From Paraburkholderia kirstenboschensis (lineage in GTDB: Bacteria > Pseudomonadota > Gammaproteobacteria > Burkholderiales > Burkholderiaceae), in contig NZ_CAJHCR010000003.1 in assembly GCF_904848585.1 (NCBI RefSeq), positions 434,001-498,000 of the forward strand: a DNA stretch of 64,000 nucleotides, in the 5' to 3' direction. Shown piece by piece: positions 17,919-27,649 of this stretch; the first letter of the stretch is position 1; every line of letters starts with the position of its first letter. The translations under genes and the position numbers were made by a program. The notes under the pieces were generated by a model. That model saw only the letters and a program-made list of their open reading frames with translations. It searched no databases and had not been told where the DNA came from.

Positions 17919-18547
17919 CTATTCGGCGACCAGTCCGTGCCTTATCGCATAGCGAATCAGGTCCGCATTATTGGCAAGGCCAAGCTTCTGCATGAGCCGC
18001 ATCTTGTGCGTGCTGATCGTTTTCGCGCTGAGCGCGAAAGCGTCGGCAATTTCATTCAGGCTCTTGCCGAGCGCGAGCATTTGCAGAACCTGAAACTCGC
18101 GGTCGGAAAGAATTTCGTGCGGCGGCGCATCGCCCGAGTAGGTTTCGAAAACGATTCCCTCGACCAGTTTCGGGTCGATGAAGCGTCCGCCTTCGGCGAG
18201 CTTGCGAATTGCAGCGAGCAGCACGTCGGGATTACTGTCCTTCGTGACATAACCGGTTGCGCCCGCACGCAGCGCGCGAGAGACGACCTGTGCCTCGTTA
18301 TGGATGCTCAACACGAGCACCGGCAGCGACGGACGTTCCGCACGCACGCGCCGAATCAGATCGACACCGCTGATGCCCGGCATCGTCATGTCGAGCAGCA
18401 GCAAATCAACCTGACATGTGCGCAGTTTCTCGATTACTTCAGAACCTTGCGCCGCTTCGCCCGCCACCACGATGTCGGGCGTCGTTTCGATTATTTGCTT
18501 GAGACCTCCGCGCACCAGCGGATGGTCGTCGGCAATCAGAAGCCTGA

Positions 18548-18551
<4 letters not shown>
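17919..18551 (-). CDS. LuxR/NarL-type response regulator
   Basis: 210 residues. The receiver domain occupies 1-120 with the acidic pair DD (8-9), the phospho-acceptor Asp54 (LLLLDMTMPG) and Lys in YVTKDSNPD. A LuxR-type helix-turn-helix lies at about 145-205 (LSDREFQVLQMLALGKSLNEIADAF). The ATG at 18551 overlaps the stop of the upstream soluble kinase gene (ATGA), so the two are almost certainly a cognate pair. It is the predicted transcriptional output of the signalling unit 17919-23934; target genes are not visible. Confidence 0.94.
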
Positions 18552-20175
<1,624 letters not shown>

Positions 20176-20179
<4 letters not shown>

Positions 20180-22347
20180 CTGACCGCCCTGCGTTCGAGT
20201 TGCTCCTCGACGAGCTGCAGTAATGCTTTCGATTGATAGCCTTTCGCGAGACTCAGAATCCGCGCGGCGAATGCGCGGTAATGGGGATCATGCGTCGCAA
20301 CGCGTTCGGCCCACAGCCGTATCTCCTGCATATCGCCGCGGCGCGCGAGCAGATGCAATTCTTCCAGTTCCTCCTCGGGCACCGCGACAAGCGGCCCAGC
20401 GGGTGCATCCGGCACGCCGGCAGTAGCGCCGGCAGTAGCACCCGCAGGCGCGTAGATCCATTCGAGATCTAGCAGGCGCGCGACATGCGCGAGCAGTTTG
20501 CCGAAGTCGATCGGCTTGGAGAGGAACGCATTCGCGCCGGCTTCGAGGCTGCGCTGTTCGTCGGCGCCTGAAGGACTCGCGGAAGTCGCAATCACCGGCA
20601 CGTGCGAAAAGCCCTGAATCTGCCTCAATCTGCGCGTCGCTTCGAGTCCATCCATATCAGCCATTACGATGTCGGTCACGATCAGCGCCGGTCGCTCGCT
20701 CAACGTTTTCGCGAGTCCCTGGCGGCCGCCTGTCGCTTCAACAATCTCGAACCCGAGCCGGCCGAGAAATTCGACCAGCACCGCGCGGTTCATCGCGACG
20801 TCGTCGGTCACCAGCACCTTGCGGCGCGCTCCCTTGTAACCCGTCGCCATGCGCGTATCGGCAATGACCGGCCCGGCGGGGAGCGCACCCGATGCCGCCG
20901 CCAGTTCGAACCAGAATACACTGCCGCGGCCAGGCTGGCTCTTCACGTGAATCTCGCTGCCCATTGCGCGAAGAAACTGCTGACTGATGGTCAGCCCGAG
21001 CCCTGTCCCGCCCGCGCCGCGTTCCGAATGCGCGATCTGTTCGAACGGCTCGAAAATGGTCTGGAGTTTGTCGGCGTCCATGCCGATGCCTGTATCGCGC
21101 ACTTCAAAACACACTGTGTTCTCCGCACTCATTTCGACCAGCAGGCTCACACTGCCTTGATCCGTAAAGTTGAATGCGTTCACGAGCAGGTTCAGCAGCA
21201 CCTGACGCAAGCGCCGTTCGTCCGCGCGAACGGCATCGGGCACGTCGGGCGCCACATGCCAGACAAACTCGACATGCTTCTGTGCGTTCTTCACTTCGAT
21301 GATTTCGCGGATGGCATCGAGCGTGCCGGCAAGCGGCACGTCGCCCATCTCGACGCGCAGTCGGCCCGCCTCGATCCGTGCGAAATCGAGCGCATCTCCA
21401 ATCAACGAGAGCAGGTGTTCGCCACTGCGTTGAATGACGCCGACGCCTTCGCGGTGTCTCTCGCTCAGGCTCGTGTCGCGCCGCAAGATCTGCGCATAGC
21501 CGAGAATGGCGTTCAGCGGCGTGCGCAACTCGTGACTCATATTGGCAAGGAACTCGCCCTTCGCGCGATTTGCCGCTTCGGCTGCGCGGCGCGCCTCGCG
21601 TTCGGCAGCGGCCTCGCGCTCGTCGAGATACGCGCGATGCAGCCGTGCGCCCATCGAATTGAAGGCCGTCACCACGCGTTCGAGTTCGTCCGGCTCGTGG
21701 GGCGCGCGCCGGTTTAGCTTCAAAGGTTTGGCGGGCTCACGAAAGTCGTAGCCGTCTACAGTACGAGCAAGCACCGCCAGATGGCGCGTTACGAGCCGCG
21801 TCAGAATAAAAACGATGAAGAGCGATACGAGGAAAATGTTGGCGGCTTGAGTGACGAGAATCAGCAGCGCCGTGTGCTTCAGATCGCCGTACAGATCGCT
21901 CAACGTCGCCTGCACGTACAGCGTGCCGATGCGCTGGTCGGTGCCGAGCACGCGATGCATGAGCGGGTATTCACGCGCCAGCGCCGGCCCGTTGACGGGT
22001 CTGCCCGCGCTCACGAGCGTGGGGGTCGCACCGCTGCCCGACTGGCGCACCTCAGCCACACTGATATCCGCCAGACGCACAATGCCGCCCAGTTCGAGCC
22101 GCAGTTGCGCCTCGTCGAGCCGCCACAGCGCCTCGCCGAGACTGTCGCGGTAACTTTTGTCGATGTCCGAGAGGCGGTTTTGTATGTGCGCGATGCCTTC
22201 GTTGTAATCGCGATGAATCTGCAGTGCGGTCAACAATAAGGTGAGCACGCAACTAAACAGTATCGCGATCGCAAGAAGCCGGAGCACGATACTGTGCCGC
22301 AACCGCCTGAGCGGATACCACCACTCCCCTATGAGGTTGACAGCCAT
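20176..22347 (-). CDS. Membrane-bound hybrid sensor histidine kinase
   Basis: 723 residues. Membrane helices are near 20-42 and 160-185, enclosing a ~120-residue periplasmic sensor. A HAMP-like region and coiled coil follow (to 265). The HisKA H-box is SHELRTPLNAI (His272), and the ATPase has N390 (NLLVNAFNFT), DTGIGM and GGTGLGL. A receiver domain at 509-625 holds Asp559 (LIVTDIVMADMDG), and ~95 unassigned C-terminal residues follow. The ATG at 22347 begins the first membrane region; a frame open for 61 more codons upstream is low-complexity and unlikely to be translated. It is a likely partner of the periplasmic binding protein at 22930-23934. Confidence 0.92.
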
Positions 22348-22545
22348 ATTGCCCCGCAAGCATGGTGATGTCGGTACTTGTTTCGTGCTGGCGCCGCGAC
22401 TGCAGTTTTCTGGCGCCCGCGTGGAAGACGCGGTTGTTGCTGCGTTATGACGCCATGCGCGCGTTGCCCCGTTCTTTGCCCTGTTCTTTGCCCTATTGCC
22501 TACTCTATTGCTTATTCCGGTGCGCGCCAATCTCCCGCATTCGGC

Positions 22546-22866
22546 TCAGGATGACAGCCGGATTCCGATTACGCCTGGCGGCTCATGAACCGCACGAAGC
22601 AGCAGATCGTCGACGCATTCGGTCAGCTCGCGAAGCATTTCCGTCGCCTCGCCATCCAGTTCCATTGGATGCGATTGCCGTAGTTCACGCAGCGTTTCTC
22701 CGACTCGCCGGATCGCCTTCGGTCCGCTATCGACCAGCGGCCAGCAATGCATCAGATAACCCAACGGCGTGATGCTGCGTCGTTCGCACCAGATATCGAA
22801 AAGACGGAAGCAGATTGAGTTGATATGCTCCACCTCGTTTTCACGCTGCGACGGATAGGGGATCAT
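22546..22866 (-). CDS. Small protein of unknown function
   Basis: 106 residues, not recognised. Predicted soluble and largely helical: an N-terminal helix region with SICFRLFDIWCERRS and GYLMHCWPLV, a basic middle, then ATEMLRELTECVDDLLL. It lies on the same strand between the binding-protein gene (63 bases upstream) and the hybrid kinase gene (about 200 bases downstream), so it may be part of the signalling operon. Confidence 0.5.
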   Translation of the reverse strand: MIPYPSQRENEVEHINSICFRLFDIWCERRSITPLGYLMHCWPLVDSGPKAIRRVGETLRELRQSHPMELDGEATEMLRELTECVDDLLLRAVHEPPGVIGIRLSS

Positions 22867-22929
22867 CTCTGTTACCCGGTTAGGCCATTTTGATTCATCA
22901 ATGATAGAACGATAGTCACCGTGGGACAG

Positions 22930-23934
22930 TCAGGCAGCGCGGATGATCCGCCAGGGGTATCCTGATTCGAGGGTAAGGAAATCCTGACCCCGCTCGCCGG
23001 TTCTCGTCAGCGACGCGGCGTTCCCTGCTCTCCCCGCTACGGAGCGCGCGCGTGCGGAGACTGGCCACTGCGCCCAATACTCTTCCGGAATCTTTCGGTC
23101 AGCAGCGGACAGATAGCGGTTGTCCAGTTCTATCACTTTCCTCTCGACCAAGTTGGCTTGCGCCAGCGCGCCCTGAATGTACGGGTGCGAATCGAAGAGC
23201 CGCATATACGAACCGTTTTTGTAAGCCGCTATGAAGCCGCGCTCTATCGCTATGGCCAGCTTAGGATCGCGGCGAGCCACATAAAAAAGAAAGTCCGACC
23301 GGTACTTGAGCAGCAAACGTTTTTCGACCGTCAGTTCGGGCTCCGCCTGCTTGCGCGCTTCGAGTTCAGGGAATGCCTCGATCACGCCTCGCGGGTAATA
23401 ATCTATTCGTCCCGCGCGCGTCATTGCGAATAACGTGTCGGTGCTGGACGTTTCCACTTTCAGGCCGGCGTCGAGCAGGATATCCGTGTCGACCCAGCCG
23501 AGCCCCTGGCCCGCCGTCAACCGGCGCAGATCTGCCACGTTGTCGACCTTGTCGAAGTCGGCCTGCCGGTCTTTCCTTATGATAAACACGCGGTAGCCGA
23601 TCAAGCCGCGGTTCACCGGAATATGGACCACGTTCAGCCCGCTTTCCGCGCGGCTATCCATGCTCGTCCAAAGAAGATTGATGGAGCCGCCGTCGACCAG
23701 TTCAGCCAGCGCGCGGCCGCGCTCCATGGCCAGATCGGCCTGACGAATCGTATACGTGACTCTGGCCGATCTCATCGCGAGGTCCAGCACCGCGAGGGCA
23801 AATGCCGCATGAACCTCGCCTCCAGTGCGGATTCGCGGATGCACAATGTCGAAATCGGCAGTCGACATGGCATGCGACCGGCCGAGCATGCCGGCTGTGC
23901 TCAATGCCGCGAGTACAAAGCTCCTGCGCTGCAT
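22930..23934 (-). CDS. Periplasmic solute-binding protein linked to a sensor kinase
   Basis: 334 residues. A signal peptide with a twin-Arg-like start (QRRSFVLAALSTAGMLGRSHA) is followed by a family-3-like bilobal binding fold: INLLWTSMDSRAESGLNVV, YRVFIIRKDRQADF, GLGWVDTDILLDAGLKVE, FAMTRAGRIDYYPRGV, DFLFYVARRDPKLAIAIERG. No ABC permease or ATPase is nearby; instead the next genes downstream are the hybrid kinase cascade. It is therefore probably a periplasmic co-sensor, analogous in arrangement to TorT/TorS or LuxP/LuxQ, rather than a transport component. The ligand is unknown. Confidence 0.8.
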   Translation of the reverse strand: MQRRSFVLAALSTAGMLGRSHAMSTADFDIVHPRIRTGGEVHAAFALAVLDLAMRSARVTYTIRQADLAMERGRALAELVDGGSINLLWTSMDSRAESGLNVVHIPVNRGLIGYRVFIIRKDRQADFDKVDNVADLRRLTAGQGLGWVDTDILLDAGLKVETSSTDTLFAMTRAGRIDYYPRGVIEAFPELEARKQAEPELTVEKRLLLKYRSDFLFYVARRDPKLAIAIERGFIAAYKNGSYMRLFDSHPYIQGALAQANLVERKVIELDNRYLSAADRKIPEEYWAQWPVSARARSVAGRAGNAASLTRTGERGQDFLTLESGYPWRIIRAA

Positions 23935-24267
23935 GATCGTATCGACATATGGTGAAATCTGCTTTGGCGCCCCCGTTGGCGCCCGCTATGCAAGCATCCT
24001 GTCACTGTGATGAAAGCTTTGCAATTGGGGGAAGCAGGCCGAACTTGCGCGGTGGTTGCGGCGGCAACGTCGCTTGCCGGGCATTCGATTCTCATGGAAA
24101 ACCCTCAACGCACGCCGATGTGCTGATTCCGAAAAAGGTCCGGATAGCTAACTGTAAATTAGCCGGGTCACTGTCAGGACGGCGTCGGGTCCCGCGACAG
24201 AATTCTTTCTCGCGGCACGAATGATGCTCGGTAAAAGGCATCCAGGTTGTTGCAAGGAGTCAACGCC
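23935..24267. other. Divergent intergenic region, binding protein / cfa
   Basis: 333 bases with no credible gene. A GGCGCC...GGCGCC repeat lies around 23969-23989. A sigma-54-like promoter element lies at 24213-24228, and AAGGAG is placed nine bases before the cfa-like start. Nothing else stands out. Confidence 0.6.
24213..24228 (+). promoter_or_regulatory. Candidate sigma-54 promoter of the cfa-like gene
   Basis: CGGCACGAATGATGCT has GG (24214-24215) and GC (24226-24227) separated by exactly ten bases, and matches the RpoN consensus TGGCACG-N4-TTGCW except at the first base and at one T of the -12 box. Transcription would begin near 24239, about 29 bases before the ATG at 24268. No enhancer-binding protein gene is adjacent, and the upstream activator site is not recognisable. 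Confidence 0.45.
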
Positions 24268-25617
24268 ATGACGCTCTGGAGCCTCTTGCGTTCGCCTGCG
24301 GAACAGCAGATCGCCGGCATGCCGATACCCTGCTCCGTGGCCCTGCCCGACGGTCAGCGCATCGGCGCGCGCGAGCCGCGTCTGTCGTTCGAAATACGCG
24401 ACACGAGGGTGCTGCTGCATCTGACGCAGGGCGCGATCGGGCGACTGGCGGAAGACTATGTGGAAGGCCGTCTGGAAATAGACGGCAGCATGCACGACCT
24501 CATGGCTGCGGCGCCGGCTTTGCTGCGCAGCGATCCCACACAAGAAACGCATGGGTGGCTGCTGGAGCACGTGAACCGCGCGCGCCGCGCGATCTGGGAG
24601 CGCACGCATCATAGCCGCGCGAAAGACGCCGCTCAAATACAGCATCACTACGACGTATCCGACGATTTTTACGCGCTGTGGCTCGACCCGCTGCGCGTGT
24701 ACTCATGCGCCTACTTTTCATCACCGGACATGTCGCTTGCCGACGCCCAGCAGGCCAAACTCGACCACATCTGCAGGAAACTAATGCTGCGCTCCGGCGA
24801 GCGCTTTCTCGATGTCGGCGCGGGTTGGGGCGCGCTGTTGCTGTGGGCCGCCGAACACTACGGGGTTGCTGCGACCGGCGTCACACTTTCCAGGAACCAG
24901 CACGCGTACGTCAACCGCATGATCGAGCAAAAAGGACTTGAGAGCCGCGTGAGAATGCTCCTGCAGGACTACCGGGACGTCGATGAATCCGCGCCGTTTG
25001 ACAAGATCGCGTCGGTCGGCATGTGCGAACACGTCGGCCGTCCGAACCTGCCGGCGTACTTTGCGAAGATGCGGCGGCTGCTCAGACCCGGCGGTCTCAT
25101 GATGAATCACAGCATTACCGCAGGCGGCACCGACAACGCGGAAGTCGGCGGCGGGATGGGCGACTTCATCGACAGATACATTTTTCCGGGCGGCCAACTG
25201 GTACACGTGAGCGTAGTGATGGATGCAATGACGCGCGGCGATCTCGAACCGGTGGACGCGGAATGCCTGCGCCCGCATTACGCACGAACGCTATGGCTTT
25301 GGGAGGATGCGCTCGAAGCGCATCTCGATGAAGCACGCGAAGTGCTCGGCAAGGACTCGGAGAAAATCATTCGTGCGTACCGGCTGTATCTGGCCGGATC
25401 GGCAATGGGCTTCGAGCACGGCTGGACGTCGCTGTTCCAGATTCTCGCCTCGCGCCCCGCGGAGTCCGTAAAGACCGATGATGGTTCCACCGGCCGCATG
25501 CCATGGGCTCGCAGCGACTATCCGTTCAATCGCAAGTACATGTATGCGCGCAACCCTGCTATTGATCGGGTCAACGAGGTCGAACGCGTGAACGGTGGTC
25601 ACGGAGCACACTTTTGA
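24268..25617 (+). CDS. cfa: Cyclopropane-fatty-acyl-phospholipid synthase family methyltransferase
   Basis: 449 residues. An N-terminal lipid-binding part (to ~115) precedes the conserved QHHYDVSDDFYALWLD (125-140) and the SAM-binding loop FLDVGAGWGALLLWAAEHYG (180-199). Further family blocks are SVGMCEHVG, the ISI-like segment IDRYIFPGGQL and MGFEHGWTSLFQ. It transfers a methylene from SAM to unsaturated acyl chains of membrane phospholipids. AAGGAG nine bases ahead fixes the ATG at 24268 over the one at 24247. Membrane cyclopropanation usually belongs to stationary-phase or acid stress; here a sigma-54-like element is the best promoter seen. Burkholderiaceae may carry paralogues with altered substrates. 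Confidence 0.9.
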   Translation: MTLWSLLRSPAEQQIAGMPIPCSVALPDGQRIGAREPRLSFEIRDTRVLLHLTQGAIGRLAEDYVEGRLEIDGSMHDLMAAAPALLRSDPTQETHGWLLEHVNRARRAIWERTHHSRAKDAAQIQHHYDVSDDFYALWLDPLRVYSCAYFSSPDMSLADAQQAKLDHICRKLMLRSGERFLDVGAGWGALLLWAAEHYGVAATGVTLSRNQHAYVNRMIEQKGLESRVRMLLQDYRDVDESAPFDKIASVGMCEHVGRPNLPAYFAKMRRLLRPGGLMMNHSITAGGTDNAEVGGGMGDFIDRYIFPGGQLVHVSVVMDAMTRGDLEPVDAECLRPHYARTLWLWEDALEAHLDEAREVLGKDSEKIIRAYRLYLAGSAMGFEHGWTSLFQILASRPAESVKTDDGSTGRMPWARSDYPFNRKYMYARNPAIDRVNEVERVNGGHGAHF

Positions 25618-25928
25618 CCGAGCCACCGACCATGTCGCGGAGGCATGTTGCCCTTCCCGGGTTCCGTCGTAACAGAGAAGAATGCGGTTAAAGACCAACA
25701 TGTCGTTCCCCCTTGCAACTGTTTTCGCAGACTCCGGGAAATGCGACTGACGCCTCCTGTAGCCATAGCCTGTTTGCGCGGACGCCCACGCACCGGCGTC
25801 CTTCACCCGTGTGGCCGGCGTTTTATATCATATTGAAATATAATAATGACCACACGGTATTCGCGGTGCCCGCGGTTTCCCGGGTATCTTTTGCAGCCCA
25901 GCACAATCGACTAACTCCCGTTCGCATC
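25618..25928. other. Intergenic region cfa / HPP-CBS gene
   Basis: 311 bases. The left two thirds hold no supported gene; short frames here have no ribosome-binding site. The right third contains the AT-rich palindrome and TATAAT box at 25823-25844, probably the promoter of the HPP gene, whose exact start codon is uncertain and may lie inside this stretch. Confidence 0.55.
25823..25843. promoter_or_regulatory. Operator copy 1 (TTATAT-N9-ATATAA) with -10 box, HPP gene
   Basis: A perfect 6-bp inverted repeat TTATAT (25823-25828) and ATATAA (25838-25843) with a nine-base spacer. The 18-mer at 25827-25844 matches the one at 27185-27202 in 15 of 18 positions. TATAAT (25839-25844) overlaps the right arm as a likely -10 element. 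The second copy precedes the MarR gene, pointing to that MarR as the binding protein (inference). Confidence 0.6.
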
Positions 25929-27095
25929 TTGTCCCGCTCCATCGTCCTGCGCTGGTTTTCCAGCTTCATTCCCGTTCCGGTCACCGTCAAATGGCAGGAG
26001 CGCGCGCGCTCATGTCTGGGCGCGCTGCTGGGTATCGCGTTCACCGGCGGCTCCATGTACCTGCTGTTGGGACCCGGCGCGAACGTTCCGCTGCTGGTTG
26101 CGCCGATGGGCGCTTCCGCCGTATTGCTGTTCGCCGTGCCTGCAAGTCCGCTTGCGCAGCCATGGTCGATCATCGGAGGAAATCTCGTTTCCGCGACGAT
26201 CGGCGTGACCTGCGCGAACGTGATTGCCGATCCCACCCTGGCGGCCGCGCTGGCCGTCGCGCTTGCTATTTGCGGCATGTTCGCGCTTCGCTGCGTGCAC
26301 CCGCCGTCGGGCGCAGTCGCGTTGACCGCCGTGCTCGGCGGCCCGGCCATTCATGCGCTCGGCTATCGTTTCGTGCTCGAGCCGATCGCGATACAGTCGG
26401 CCGCGCTGCTCGTGGCCGCGATCGCCTATCACGCCGCCACCGGCCACCGTTATCCGCATTCGGCACGCGCGGCGCGCGGCGCGGCGGGCAGTGCCGCGGA
26501 CTCCGCCTCGCGCGCCGGCTTCACGCGCGCCGATCTCGAAGCCGTGCTGAAGCGCCGCAGCGAAATGCTCGACATCGACCCGGACGACCTCGAATCGCTG
26601 CTGCGTGAAACCCAGCTTCAGGCCTTCTCACGCAGTTTCAACGAATTGACCTGCGAGAACATCATGTCGCGTCATGTGGTGTCGGTGTCGGCCACCACGC
26701 GCGCGGTCGCCGCATGGGCGCTGTTGAAACGCAACAAGGTGAAAGCGCTTCCGGTAATCGACGCAAGCCACGGTCTGATCGGCATCGTCACGCGTGCAGA
26801 TCTCGTGGATAAAAGAATCTTTGGCCAGTTCGTGCCGTTCATTGCTTATATAGACGGCTGGCTGCGCGGCGATGCACTGCGTGCGCCAACCGTGGGCAGC
26901 GTAATGACCACCGACGTCTGCACCGTCAAGACCAGTGCGCCGATTACCGACCTCGTGCCGATGTTCGCGAACTACGGTCACCACCATATTCCTGTGCTGG
27001 ATACGGCTGGACACGTGGTCGGCATGATCACGCAAGTGGATCTGATTTCCGGGCTCTATCGGCAGACCGTGGTCAAGGCGCAGCAGGCCGCATGA
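25929..27095 (+). CDS. HPP-family membrane protein with C-terminal CBS pair
   Basis: 388 residues from the TTG at 25929. The HPP domain (12-180) has four or more hydrophobic helices and the eponymous HPPSGAVAL (from 124). A linker RADLEAVLKRRSEMLDIDPD follows, then two CBS domains at about 225-380 (IMSRHVVSVSATTRAVAAW; VMTTDVCTVKTSAPITDL). HPP proteins have been linked to nitrite transport in plants and cyanobacteria, and CBS pairs sense adenine nucleotides or ionic strength. No ribosome-binding site decides the start; GTG at 25866 is the alternative. It probably shares regulation with the MarR-ClC operon next door. Confidence 0.8.
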   Translation: MSRSIVLRWFSSFIPVPVTVKWQERARSCLGALLGIAFTGGSMYLLLGPGANVPLLVAPMGASAVLLFAVPASPLAQPWSIIGGNLVSATIGVTCANVIADPTLAAALAVALAICGMFALRCVHPPSGAVALTAVLGGPAIHALGYRFVLEPIAIQSAALLVAAIAYHAATGHRYPHSARAARGAAGSAADSASRAGFTRADLEAVLKRRSEMLDIDPDDLESLLRETQLQAFSRSFNELTCENIMSRHVVSVSATTRAVAAWALLKRNKVKALPVIDASHGLIGIVTRADLVDKRIFGQFVPFIAYIDGWLRGDALRAPTVGSVMTTDVCTVKTSAPITDLVPMFANYGHHHIPVLDTAGHVVGMITQVDLISGLYRQTVVKAQQAA

Positions 27096-27180
27096 TCGCG
27101 GCATCGCATTCCGCGTGATTGCGCGTGATCGGGCGGCGAACCGCAACGGGCAATGTCTGCCCAAGCGTTGCGCCCGCACA

Positions 27181-27201
27181 TTACATCATCTTGTGATATA
27201 A
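27181..27201. promoter_or_regulatory. Operator copy 2 (TTACAT-N9-ATATAA) with -10 box, MarR-ClC operon
   Basis: TTACAT (27181-27186) and ATATAA (27196-27201) are the same inverted repeat with one mismatch and the same nine-base spacer as at 25823-25843. TATAAT (27197-27202) again overlaps the right arm. It lies 29 bases before the MarR start, as expected for autoregulation. Confidence 0.65.
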
Positions 27202-27230
27202 TTTTTGCTTATTTACATGGCGGATGAGCA

Positions 27231-27647
27231 ATGAAAGAACGGGCTTCAGGACTGCGTAAAGCCGACTTTGAGCAACTGTCGGAGTTTCGCTATCAGATGC
27301 GGCGCTTCGAGCGGTTCTCGGAACAAGCCGCGCAGAGCGAAGGCATCACGCCGCTGCAGTATCTGTTGCTGCTGCATATCAAGGGATATCCGGAGCGCGA
27401 CTGGGCGACTGTCGGCGAGCTGGCGGAGCGGCTTCAGGCTCAGCACCATGGCGTCGTCGCGCTGGTATCGCGCTGCGAAGCACTCAGTCTGGTGCGCCGT
27501 CAGACAAGCGAGACCGACCGTCGCCAGGTCGAAGTACACATTGAAAAAGCCGGCGAACGGGTGCTTGCAAGACTTGCCGAGCTTCATCGCGCCGAACTGA
27601 AATCGCTCAAGGGCGCCTTCCAGGTTCCGCAGATCGACCTCGACTAA
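27231..27647 (+). CDS. MarR-family transcriptional regulator
   Basis: 138 residues with a winged helix-turn-helix core at about 40-105 (TVGELAERLQAQHHGVVALVSRCEALSLVRRQTSETDRRQVEVHI) and flanking dimerisation helices. It is followed after two bases by the ClC gene on the same transcript and preceded by the palindromic site 27181-27201, so it probably represses its own operon and the HPP gene. The ligand is unknown; an anion or an acid/phenolic signal would fit the family and the transport genes. Confidence 0.9.
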   Translation: MKERASGLRKADFEQLSEFRYQMRRFERFSEQAAQSEGITPLQYLLLLHIKGYPERDWATVGELAERLQAQHHGVVALVSRCEALSLVRRQTSETDRRQVEVHIEKAGERVLARLAELHRAELKSLKGAFQVPQIDLD

Positions 27648-27649
27648 TC

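Noticed and set aside
22470-22520. Direct repeat GTTCTTTGCCCT (two copies and a degenerate third)
   Set aside because: Only about 40 bases long, in the gap upstream of the hybrid kinase; looks like local slippage and not a functional array.
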